Source of the DNA: Merluccius polli
Lineage: Eukaryota; Chordata; Actinopteri; Gadiformes; Merlucciidae
Direction: 5' to 3'
NCBI GenBank assembly: GCA_030340625.1
Contig: JAOPHQ010005179.1
Location: 57,742 to 121,741, forward strand
Length of the DNA stretch: 64,000 nucleotides
Both the position numbers and the translations under genes were made by a program. This document shows positions 1-11,800 of the stretch, in pieces; within the stretch, counting starts at the first letter, position 1, and every line of letters starts with the position of its first letter. Under the pieces are notes generated by a model. That model was not told the origin of the DNA. It ran no database searches and worked only from the letters and a program-made list of their open reading frames with translations.

Positions 1-160
1 GCTTCAGTCTCATTACAGCTCCACTATGTAATCCTTTATTCTAATGTTGGTGAGATACTGAATGTGTTGTGAATAAAGCCTTGCGTGTACGACTCTTTAC
101 AACGCTTTACAACTCTTATTTGTCCCTGAGAGAGACCGTTCCTCAGAACTCCCCTGAAAC

Positions 161-360
161 ATGTTATACTGACAGAACATACCTGACTACTCATATAGAT
201 GTTATACTGACAGAACATACCTGACTACTCATATAGATGTTATACTGACAGAACATACCTGACTACTCATATAGATGTTATACTGACAAAACATACCTGA
301 CTACTCATATAGATGTTATACTGACAGAACATACCTGACTACTCATATAGATGTTATACT
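161..360. repeat. 38 bp minisatellite, about 5 copies
   Basis: Tandem copies of a 38 bp unit starting tgttatactgacagaacata, nearly identical to each other. It lies upstream of the ACAP gene. The rest of 1-600 shows no gene that I can support. Confidence 0.9.
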
Positions 361-610
361 GAATGTCAAGAACATACCTGGTATGTATTTGTGTATATTT
401 ATTTGTATATATGTATTTGTATATATTAATTTGTTTACCACCATGGTGCCCAAGACCCAATGCTCTCTGCTGCTATTGGCTCATGACATTTACTTTTCAT
501 CACAAACAGATTTATTGCTTGGTAAGTTTGCACATAGGAATATTTTTAATACACTTAATGAATGAATATGTTGGTGCAGTGCAAGGATAGGATATACAAA
601 AAGCAAATGT

Positions 611-705
611 ACATGGATCTTAAAGGGTAAGTCAACCAACTCTACATGGATCTTAAAGGGTAAGACAACCAACTCTACATGGATCTTAAAGGTTAAGTCC
701 AGAGT
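611..705. repeat. 33 bp tandem repeat, 3 copies
   Basis: Three copies of a unit containing tacatggatcttaaagggta. Non-coding. Confidence 0.8.
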
Positions 706-947
706 GCCATTATGTGGTCCTGCAGTTCTGTGAGTCTGATGCAGTTATGACCATCTTTACCGTGTGGGTCTCCAGCTGCAGGGTCAACAGTCCACCTCTT
801 CCACCAGATACTGGTTTTCCTGCAGTTCTGTGAACACATTTAAATGGTTTTAGTGATGGATCCTCATTCATCATTATGAAAGTACATATTACTGTACCTG
901 TAAGACGACAGCACTGACATACCTAGTGTCCGGATGATACCTGCAAC

Positions 948-1203
948 AGCATACAGTAACAACATACAGTAACAACAGTATACAGTAACAACAGTATACA
1001 GTAACAACAATATACAGTAACAACAATATACAGTAACAGCATACAGTAACAACAGTATACAGTAACAACAGTATACAGTAACAACAATATACAGTAACAG
1101 CATACAGTAACAACAGTATACAGTAACAACAATATACAGAAACAGCAATATACAGTAACAATATACAGTAACAACAGTATACAGCAACAACAGTATACAG
1201 TAA
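948..1203. repeat. 15-16 bp minisatellite (cagtatacagtaacaa)
   Basis: About 16 copies of a cagtatacagtaacaa-like unit. Open frames across it on the minus strand are tyrosine/cysteine/leucine runs created by the repeat, not genes. Confidence 0.9.
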
Positions 1204-1204
1204 C

Positions 1205-1290
1205 TCCGCTGCTCCTCCTGGCCTCCAGGGGGAGCTCCTGGTCTCCGCTGCTCCTCCTGGCCTCCAGGGGGAGCTCCTGGTCTCCGCCGC
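1205..1290. repeat. 39 bp GC-rich tandem repeat, about 2.2 copies
   Basis: A GC-rich unit beginning ctccgctgctcctcctggcc, repeated just upstream of a possible 5' UTR exon of the ACAP gene. Confidence 0.8.
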
Positions 1291-1362
1291 TCCTCCTGCA
1301 GCAGGAAGCGGACCGCAGTACGAGACCTGTTTTAAAAAGCTGTTGTTGATGCGTGAGCTGCA
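1291..1362 (+). other. possible 5' untranslated exon of the ACAP gene
   Basis: GC-rich sequence ending in a good donor (ctgca|gtgagt, GT at 1363). The next plausible acceptor is gctgtag at about 2115-2122, before the exon that carries the ATG at 2191. The intervening 750 bp is almost all tandem repeat. This is an inference from splice-site strings only; the transcription start is not determinable here. Confidence 0.3.
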
Positions 1363-1404
1363 GTGAGTACTACTACGAACTAATATACTGTTATATACTA
1401 TATA

Positions 1405-1640
1405 ATACTAGTATAGTGAAGGAATATACTAGTATTATATAGTAGTAGACAGTACCGTGTCAGTCCTACTACTATATAATACTAGTATAGTGAAGGAATA
1501 TACTAGTATTATAGTAGTAGTACCGTGTCAGTCCTACTACTATATAATACTAGTATAGTGAAGGAATATACTAGTATTATATAGTAGTAGTACCGTGTCA
1601 GTCCTACTACTATATAATACTAGTAATACTAGTATTAGCA
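1405..1640. repeat. about 75 bp AT-rich tandem repeat with internal palindromes
   Basis: Three copies of a unit containing tataatactagtatagtga and its near inverse tatactagtattata, so each unit can form a hairpin. Confidence 0.8.
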
Positions 1641-1689
1641 GTACTATACAGCAGTACTATACTAGTAGTATAGTACTGCTGTTGGCAGT

Positions 1690-2095
1690 AAGTATATATA
1701 TATACTGTTATATACTACACAGTACAATTATAGTGGCAGTACTATACTAATATACTGTTATATACTACACAGTACTATTATAGTGGCAGTACTATACTAA
1801 TATACTGTTATATACTACACAGTACCATTATAGTGGCAGTACTATACTAATATACTGTTATATACTACACAGTACTATTATAGTGGCAGTACTATACTAA
1901 TATACTGTTATATACTACACAGTACCATTATAGTGGCAGTACTATACTAATATACTGTTATATACTACACAGTACCATTATAGTGGCAGTACTATACTAA
2001 TATACTGTTATATACTACACAGTACCATTATAGTGGCAGTACTATACTACTATAGTGTTATATACTACATAGTACTATTATAGTGGCAGTACTTT
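1690..2095. repeat. 50 bp minisatellite, about 8 copies
   Basis: The unit begins actatactaatatactgtta and recurs every 50 bp (for example 1741, 1791, 1841). It lies in the probable 5' UTR intron of the ACAP gene. Confidence 0.9.
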
Positions 2096-2190
2096 GAAGG
2101 AATATACTGTTATACTGCTGTAGTTTTGTGCGCCGAGCCTCCAAGATGTTTCCATAGCTTCTCACCAACTGCCAGACGACACGAAGCACC

Positions 2191-5100
2191 ATGGACACGT
2201 TGCTGGACTTTGAGGAGTGTCTCCAAGACTCACCTGTGTTCAGGTGAGTCCTCTCCAGCCAATCACCGTAGGGTAGGACTCACTCCATCCAATCACCGTA
2301 GGGGTAGGACTCACTCCATCCAATCACCGCAGGACTCACTCCATCCAATCACTGTAGGGTAGGACTCACTCCATCCAATCACCATAGGGTAGGACTCACT
2401 CCATCCAATCACCGTAGGGTAGTACTCACTCCATCCAATCACCATAGGGTAGGACTCACTCCATCCAATCACTGTAGGGTACGACTCACTCCATCCAATC
2501 ACCATAGGGTAGGACTCACTCCATCCTATCACCGTAGGTAGGGCTCCCTCCATCCAATCACCGTAGGGGTAGGACTCACTCCATTCAATCACCGTAGGGT
2601 ACGACTCACTCCTTCCAATCACCATAGGGTACGACTCACTCCTTCCAATCACCATAGGGGTAGGACTCACTCCATCCAATCACAGTAGGGTAAGACTCAC
2701 TCCATCCAATCACAGTAGGGTAAGACTCACTCCATCCAATCACCATAGGGTAGGACTCACTCCATCCAATCACTGTAGGGTACGACTCACTCCATCCAAT
2801 CACCATAGGGTAGGACTCACTCCATCCAATCACTGTAGGGTACGACTCACTTCATCCAATCACCGTAGGGTAGGACTCACTCCAGCCAATCACCGTAGGG
2901 TAGGACTCACTCCATTCAATCACCGTAGGGGTAGGACTCACTCCATCCAATCACTGTAGGATACGACTCACTCCATCCAATCACCATAGGGTAGGACTCA
3001 CTCCATCCTATCACCGTAGGGTAGGACTCACTCCATCCAATCACCGTAGGGTAGGACTCACTCCAGCCAATCACCGTAGGGTAGGACTCACTCCATCCAA
3101 TCACCGTATGGTAGGACTCACTCCATCCAATCACCATAGGGTAGGACTCACTCCATCCAATCACTGTAGGGTAGTACTCACTCCATCCAATCACCATAGG
3201 GTAGGACTCACTCCATCCAATCACTGTAGGGTACGACTCACTCCATCCAATCACCATAGGGTAGGACTCACTCCATCCTATCACCGTAGGGTAGGACTCA
3301 CTCCAGCCAATCACTGTAGGGTAGTACTCACTCCATCCAATCACCATAGGGTAGGAATCACTCCATCCAATCACTGTAGGGTACGACTCACTCCATCCAA
3401 TCACCATAGGGTAGGACTCACTCCATCCAATCACCGTAGGGTAGGACTCACTCCATCCAATCACTGTAGGGTACGACTCACTCCATCCAATCACCATAGG
3501 GTAGGACTCACTCCATCCAATCACCATAGGGTAGGACTCACTCCATCCTATCACCGTAGGGTAGGACTCACTCCAGCCAATCACCGTAGGGTAGGACTCC
3601 CTCCATCCAATCACCGTAGGGTAGGACTCACTCCATCCAATCACCGTAGGGTAGGACTCACTCCATCCAATCACTGTAGGGTAGTACTCACTCCATCCAA
3701 TCACCATAGGGTAGGAATCACTCCATCCAATCACTGTAGGGTAGGACTCACTCCATCCAATCACCATAGGGTAGGACTCACTCCATCCTATCACCGTAGG
3801 TGTAGGACTCACTCCATCCAATCACCGTAGGGGTAGGACTCACTCCATCCAATCACCATAGGGTAGGACTCACTCCATCCAATCACAGTAGGGGTAGGAC
3901 TCACTCCATCCAATCACAGTAGGGTAAGACTCACTCCATCCAATCACAGTAGGGGTAGGACTCACTCCATCCAATCACAGTAGGGTAGGACTCACTCCAT
4001 CCAATCACCGTAGGGTAGGACTCACCTGAACACAGGTGAGTCTACATACTGTATAATGCTCACCTGTGTTCAGGTGAGTCCTCTTGCAGCCAATCACCGT
4101 AGAGTAGGACATGGTCCATGTAGTTCATCATGTTATCACACTTGTAACTGTTTGGTATTGTAGGTTGGTCCAGATAGTTAATCTAGTTACTTATCAGATG
4201 TTTAACTGTTTGGTATTCTAGGGTGACCGTCGATCAGTTTGAATCGGATGTTGCTGGTCTCGAGCTGCAAGTCAATAAGGTATTAGTAATTATTATTATT
4301 ATAATTATTATTATTGTTGTTGTTATTGTTGTTAGAGCATTGTGGTACATTGATTTGTAATCCGACCAATCAGGTGATGAAGTGCTGCGCTAACATGTTG
4401 GAGGCGGGACAAGTTTACAGCACAGCCAATCAGCTGTTTGTTTCCAGTCTGGCAGAGTTTTCTGGGCGCCACAAGAAGGAAGATATCATAGCAGTACGAG
4501 TCACATATACTATACTACTATTACTATACTATATACACCACTCTGCTATGATAGTACTGCAGTACTGTTACTAATATACATCACTGTGATAGTACTGCAG
4601 TACTGTGTCTAATATACATCACTGGGATAGTACTGCAGTACTGTTACTAATATACATACTCTGCTGTGATAGTACTGCAGTACTGTTACTAATATACATC
4701 ACTCTGTTGTGATAGTACTGCAGTACTGTTACTAATATACACACTCTGCTGTGATAGTACTGCAGTACTGTTACTAATATACACACTGCTGTGATAGTAC
4801 TGCAGTACTGTTACTAATATACACACTCTGCTGTGATAGTACTGCAGTACTGTTACTAATATACACACTCTGCTGTGATAGTACTGCAGTACTGTTACTA
4901 ATATACATCACTCTGTTGTGATAGTACTACAGTACTGTTACTAATATACACACTCTGCTGTGATAGTACTGCAGTACTGTTACTAATATACACACTCTGC
5001 TGTGATAGTACTGCAGTACTGTTACTAATATACACACTCTGCTGTGATAGTACTGCAGTACTGTTACTAATATACATCACTCTGTTGTGATAGTACTACA

Positions 5101-5375
5101 GTACTGTTACTAATAAACATCACTCTGTTGTGATAGTACTACAGTACTGTTACTAATATCAGGGCAGAAGCATTGAAACACATAGTATTAGTAGTATTAG
5201 TCTCAATGGTAGTATTGCTACCTCTAGTAGTAAGAATCATTGTATTGTTCTGGCATGTGATTGGTTGGTTTTCTCTTGTGTATTTTAGAAATGTCTGAGG
5301 CAGTTCAACCAGGGCCTGCAGGAGATGGTCAACTTTCACACAGTGAGTACTGAGTGCATACACTATATACAGTAT

Positions 5376-5412
<37 letters not shown>

Positions 5413-5920
5413 TAGTGGTGGGCATAGATTAATTAGTTTAATCTAGATTAATCTCACTGTAATTTTGGAATTAATCTAGATTAAAATGGCTCATTTGAAT
5501 TCTGTCGAAGGCATTCATAAAATGTGTGTGCTACCTAAATAATGACTAAAAGTAAGTCTGCGCGATTGTAACCCACCCCAGACCTACGACCGACCCGGGG
5601 GGGAGGTGCGCGCGATCGTAACCCACCCCAGACCTATGACCGATTGGGGGGGGGGGGGGGCGCGCGATCGTAACCCTACGACCTATGACCGATGGGTCGT
5701 GGGTCCAGGATGGGACCTACGCTGCGTCCTCTGCCAGGCAGAAGACGCAGCCGTTCCGCAGCGCAGCCGTTCCGCGGCGCTTACCTTCCTTGGTGGAAAT
5801 CCGGTATAGACCCAGCTCCCAACCCAACTTTGACAATAGATTAACGGCAACTTAATTTTTTTAGCGCGCGATAAGAGTCTTGCGTTATCGCAGCGCGTTA
5901 ACGCCGATAACGGCCCACCA

Positions 5921-5962
<42 letters not shown>

Positions 5963-7943
5963 CTCTCTCTCTACACACACATGGCGGTGTTTGTTTTCTC
6001 CTCAGATGCTGTTGGATCAGACCCAGAGAGCCATCAACCAGCAGCTAACCAGCCTCTTAACCCAGTAACCACAATTGCCTGTTTTACTACACACACACAC
6101 TTACTATTCTTGAAACACGGCCCAGGATTAAGGATGATGATGATGATGGTGGTGATGAAGGTGGTGTTGTGTTGAAGGTTTTTCCCGCCCCTGGGTGAGA
6201 TTCGGAGGGAGTTTGTCCGGATTGGAGACGACCTTGAGACGGCAGCTCTGAAGAACGCTCAGGTTTCCCGCCACAAAGCCTCAGACGCAGAGCGAGCTAG
6301 CCACCTGCTGATTGCCACGCGCAAATGCTACCAGCACTTTGCTCTGGACTACTGCCTGCAGGTGAAGACCTAGCCCCCTCTGTTAGCTCTATAGCGCTGT
6401 TAGCTCTTAGCCTAACTGCTGTTAGCTCTATAGTGCTGTTAGTGTTATAGCACTGTTAGCTCTTAGCTTAACTGCTGTTAGCTCTATAGTGCTGTTAGTG
6501 TTATAGCGCTGTTAGCTCTTAGCTTAACTGCTGTTAGCTCTATAGTGATGACAGCTCTATAGTGATGTTAGCCCTTAACTGCCATGACCGCTACAGCTCT
6601 TTTAGGTCTTAGCCTTAGTGCTGTGTGCTGTCTAAAAACTAGCTGGACCGTTCTGTATTCATAGTGAATTATTTTCCCACGTGAAACGCTTTATGATAAA
6701 TTATGATATAATATAATAATGAATATAATGAAGTACAACAATAAACTTCTCCGTTTTTTGTTTTTCTTTCAGCTCAACAATTTCAAGATCCAGCAGGAAG
6801 TGGACATCTTAAACTCTGTAAGTCCTGTTGGGAAAATGTTGAGAAACATGCACAATGTAGTTTTTCAATAATATAATAGAACAAGACTCATATATTTGCA
6901 TATTATACCATTAGGAATATATTGATTAATTGTAGTACAAATCTCTTTCATTCATTTAGTCTATACCACATAAGCTTAGCCGTATGCTAGGCTTACATCT
7001 CCAGTGAATAAGGGAGATGCCAACTTTAGCCTAGCCATTAGCGTGGAGCAGCAGGGTTCTAGAGGAGGAGCAGAGAAGGAGCTAGAAGAGGAGCAGCAGG
7101 GTTGCAGAGGAGGAGCTAGAGGAGGAGCAGCAGGGTTCTAGAGCTGGAGGAGCTAGAGGAGGTGCAGCAGGGTTCTAAAGGAGGAGCAGGGTTCTGGAGG
7201 AGCAGCAAGGTTCTAGAGGAGGAGCAGAAAGGTTCTAGAGGAGGAGGTGCAGGGTCCTGGAGGAGCAGCAAGGTTCTAGAGGAGGAGTGGGGTTCTAGAG
7301 GAGGAGCAGGGTTCTAGAGGAGGAGGATGAGCAGGGTTCTGGAGGAGCAGCAAGGTTCTAGAGGAGGAGCAGCAATGTTCTAGAGGAGGAGGAGCAGGGT
7401 TCTGGAGGAGCAGCAAGGTTCTAGAGGAGGAGCAGCAAGGTTCTAGAGGAGGAGTGGGGTTCTAGAGGAGGAGCAGCAAGGTTCTAGAGGAGGAGGAGGG
7501 TTCTAGAGGAGGAGGAGGAGGGTTCTGGAGGAGCAGCAAGGTTCTAGAGGAGGAGCAGCAGCAAGGTTCTAGAGGAGGAGCAGCAAGGTTCTAGAGGAGG
7601 AGTGGGGTTCTAGAGGAGGAGCAGCAAGGTTCTAGAGGAGGAGCAGGGTTCTAAAGGTGTGTTCTCCTGTCTCTCCAGGTGTTCTCCTACTTCCATGCCC
7701 AGTACACCTTCTTCCACCAGGGCTTCGACCTTCTTAAAGACCTGGAGCCCACCATGAAAACTATGGCAACGCAGGTAAGGCCAGACCTCTTCATCTCCAT
7801 GGAGACCAGAGTACCAAGCCTGTCCTGCCCATGTGTCCTAGACCAGGACATAGACAGTTAATATCTCTTGTCAGTTTTATTGTTTTAATGCTCTGTTAAG
7901 CACCATGGATTGTCTCCAACAATAAATGGTGCGATATAAGATC

Positions 7944-8009
<66 letters not shown>

Positions 8010-8774
8010 CTCCCTACCAGATATAGGTCTGTCTCTGTCTGTCTGTCAGTGAGGCTCATTCCAGATGTTCAGGAACTAAACTCTTGTTCTGTCTCTGGCA
8101 GCTGGCCCAGCTCTCTGCTGAGTGTACGGTCAAACGGAAAGATCTGGAAAACCAGCACCTTCTAGTACAGCAGAGAGTAAGTCTTCCTACCACTCCTCTC
8201 ACTCTGCTTCTCTGTAAAGTGTGTTCCCAATGCAGCAAAGACACACGATAGTCCCCTTCAATCGGGTCGGGTCAAATGTGATGTCATCCCGACGTTCAGA
8301 GCGGGTGCTCCAGCAGCCATTCACTCCTGTATTAACCCGACTACGGCTCTAGTAGACGTTGTGAGCATCTTTCCTATTGGATAGTTATTAGGAAGACATT
8401 AACATGGTTGCTATGGACGCTGAAACCAGCAGCTCGCATGCCGTTTAAATCATGGCTATACAACCATTGTCTTTGCTTATGTTATTTTATGTAACCGTGT
8501 AGGCCTAATGATGTTCTCTTATTTAACAACTTAAAAAAAAACGTTAATACATTTTTCGAGCAGGTATGGCGTCTTCTTTCTTGGGATTTTATAGAGCGTG
8601 TTAATAAACCATTTTCGTTGCTTCGAGGAGGTCTGGTGGTCTCCGTATATATTAAATAAATAAATACATATATAAATATGTATGTCAATGGTCAGATAGG
8701 CCTACAGATCTTGTTATAACGATAAACTACATAGATACATGGTCTACTTATAATATTATGACTATATAATTGTA

Positions 8775-8828
<54 letters not shown>

Positions 8829-11800
8829 TATTTATTTATTTAATTAATTCGATATTAAACCAATGCATTTCAATCGGGAGATTATTTTCGACAGAATATG
8901 GGGCAGGCTGCGCAGGATTTTATGGCGCTATGGTGGTTGCCATCGACTACACGACCTGGCCATTATTTAATTTTCTGTAACATCCACGCATATATCCTGC
9001 ATTTAATACATGTACACGTTATATGCACAATATTCTGAACAAACCCCTGAACATATTGATTCTAGGTGATAGGAGCGGGACGCTGTGATGAGGAACATTA
9101 ATGTACACAATGTATGCACCGTTCACGTTGCAAACGACTTCATGAGTTCAACCATAAACATTCATTGTAACATAACATTAATTCATAGCTCTGCTCCAAA
9201 CCACGTTAACGACGTTAAGCAGTAAGCTATAGACCGGGGATCTCTTTTATATCAAAGAGGGTCTCAAAGGACACATGTGATTAACTTGGGGGCTCCGGCC
9301 CTACAGGAAAGGCTCACACAGCATCATCAAATGCTCCATTGAAACGCATTGGCAACAAGCCGTTGCTAGAAACTAATTTAAATTAGTTGACAAGAGATAG
9401 AATCTTGTCCATTAGACCTTCAGGGTGCATCTTGGGATTAGTTTATCGTTATAACAAGATCTGTATTTGACCATTGACATACATATTTATATATGTATTT
9501 ATTTATTTATTATATACACTCACCGGCCACTTTATTAGGTACACCTGTCCAACTGCTCGTTAACGCAAATTTCTAATCAGCCAATCACATGGCAGCAACT
9601 CAATGCATTTAGGCATGTAGACATGGTCAGGACGATCTGCTGCAGTTCAAACCGAGCATCAGAATGGGGAAGAAAGGTGATTTAAGTGACTTTGAACGTG
9701 GCATGGTTGTTGGTGCCAGACGGGCTGGTCTGAGTATTTCAGAGACTGCTGATCTACTGGGATTTTCACGCACAACCATCTCTAGGGTTTACAGAGAATG
9801 GTCCGAAAAAGAGAAAATATCCAGTGAGCGGCAGTTCTGTGGGCGCAAATGCCTTGTTGATGCTAGAGGTAAGAGGAGAATGGCCAGACTGGTTCGAGCT
9901 GATAGAAAGGCAACTGTAACTCAAATAACCACTCGTTACAACAGAGGTATGCAGAAGAGCATCTCTGAACGCACAACACGTCGAACCTTGAGGCGGATGG
10001 GCTACAGCAGCAGAAGACCACACCGGGTGCCACTCCTGTCAGCTAAGAACAGGAAACTGAGGCTACAATTCGCACAGGCTCACCAAAATTGGACAATCGA
10101 AGATTGGAAAAACGTTGCCTGGTCTGATGAGTCTCGATTTCTGCTGCGACATTCGGATGGTAGGGTCAGAATTTGGCGTCAACAACATGAAAGCATGGAT
10201 CCATCCTGCCTTGTATCAACGGTTCAGGCTGGTGGTGGTGGTGTAATGGTGTGGGGGATATTTTCCTGGCACACTTTGGGCTTATTAGTACCAATTGAGC
10301 ATCGTGTCAAAGCCACAGACTACCTGAGTATTGTTGCTGACCATGTCCATCCCTTTATGACCACAGTGTACCCATCTTCTGATGGCTACTTCCAGCAGGA
10401 TAACGCGCCATGTCATAAAGCGCGAATCATCTCAGACTGGTTTCTTGAACATGACAATGAGTTCACTGTACTCAAATGGCCTCCACAGTCACCAGATCTC
10501 AATCCAATAGAGCACCTTTGGGATGTGGTGGAACGGGAGATTCGCATCATGGATGTGCAGCCGACAAATCTGCAGCAACTGCGTGATGCTATCATGTCAA
10601 TATGGACCAAACTCTCGGAGGAATGTTTCCAGTACCTTGTTGAATCTGTGCCACGAAGGATTAAGGCAGTTCTGAAGGCAAAAGGGGGTCCAACCCGGTA
10701 CTAGCAAGGTGTACCTAATAAAGTGGCCGGTGAGTGTATATATGGAGACCACCAGACCTCCTCGAAGCAACGAAAATGGTTTATTAACACGCTCTATTAA
10801 ATCCCAAGAAAGAAGACGCCATACCTGCTCGAAAAATGTATTAAGGTTTTTTTTAAGTTGTTAAATAAGAGAACATCATTAGGCCTACACAGTTACATAA
10901 AATAACATAAGCAAAGACAATAGTTGTATAGCCATGATTTAAACGGCATGCGAGCTGCTGGTTTCAGCGTCCATAGCAACCATGTTAATGTCTTCCTAAT
11001 AACTATCCAATAGGAAAGATGCTCACAACGTCTACTAGAGCCGTAGTCGGGTTAATACAGGAGTGAATGGCTGCTGGAGCACCCGCTCTGAACGTCGGGA
11101 TGGCATTGCATTGTAGTGAATTGAATCCCCTCTCCGGGTGCCATATATATACATACATATTATATATATGTATTTATTTATTATATAAGGAGACCACCAG
11201 ACTTAATCGAAGCAACGAAAATGGTTTATTAAATTCAAAATTCGTCAAAACTTATGGTTTCACGTTAATAAGAGAACATCATTACATGGTTATGAAAAGT
11301 ATGAAAATATCTTCCTGGTGGTGTAACAGGGCAAACAAGGTGTCCTTTGACATCTACGTTTCGAAAAAACAAATCTGCAAATCTATAGCTGGTCATTGTT
11401 GATAAAGGCCTCCAAAATCGACAGCTAATTACTACCATTAAACATGTTAGAATATGCTCATGTGTGGCACCGTTGCAATTGCCTGGAAGCATAGATGTTG
11501 AAGCACACCTTGTTTGCCCTCTTCCCTCTTATTGCGCGATCGCAATACAGCCCGGACCGGCGACCGACGCGGGGTGGGGGGGGGGTTGGGGGGGGGGTTG
11601 GGGGGGGGTGCGCGATCGCAATACAGCCCGGACTTGCGACCGACACAGGGTGGGGGGGGGGGGGGGGGGTGCGATCGCAATACATCCCGGACCGACGACC
11701 GACGTCCATGGCCATGAGGAAAAAATATATATATATACCCAATCGCAAAGGGCCCCTCTCGGCTCAAGGGCCCCTGGGCAAATGCCCAGGTTGCCCATAT

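Larger units (their letters stand above)
8283..11108. repeat. large inverted repeat (about 400 bp arms) surrounding the Tc1 element
   Basis: The arm at about 8283-8690 (from catcccgacgttcagagcgg to ggtctggtggtctccgtata) reappears in reverse complement at about 10741-11106. A second, inner pair (about 8684-8735 and 9430-9490, sharing gttataacaagatctgta in opposite senses) lies between. A further partial arm copy occurs at about 11189-11275. This looks like a fold-back element or two inverted insertions into which the Tc1 element inserted. The outer ends show no clear target duplication. Confidence 0.8.

Noticed and set aside
2311..3830. Long open frames (122-301 codons) on both strands with repeated ESYPTVIGWS or GLTPSNHRRV
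   Set aside because: They are translations of a 30 bp non-coding minisatellite in ACAP intron 1; the unit length is divisible by three and lacks stops, so open frames are expected.
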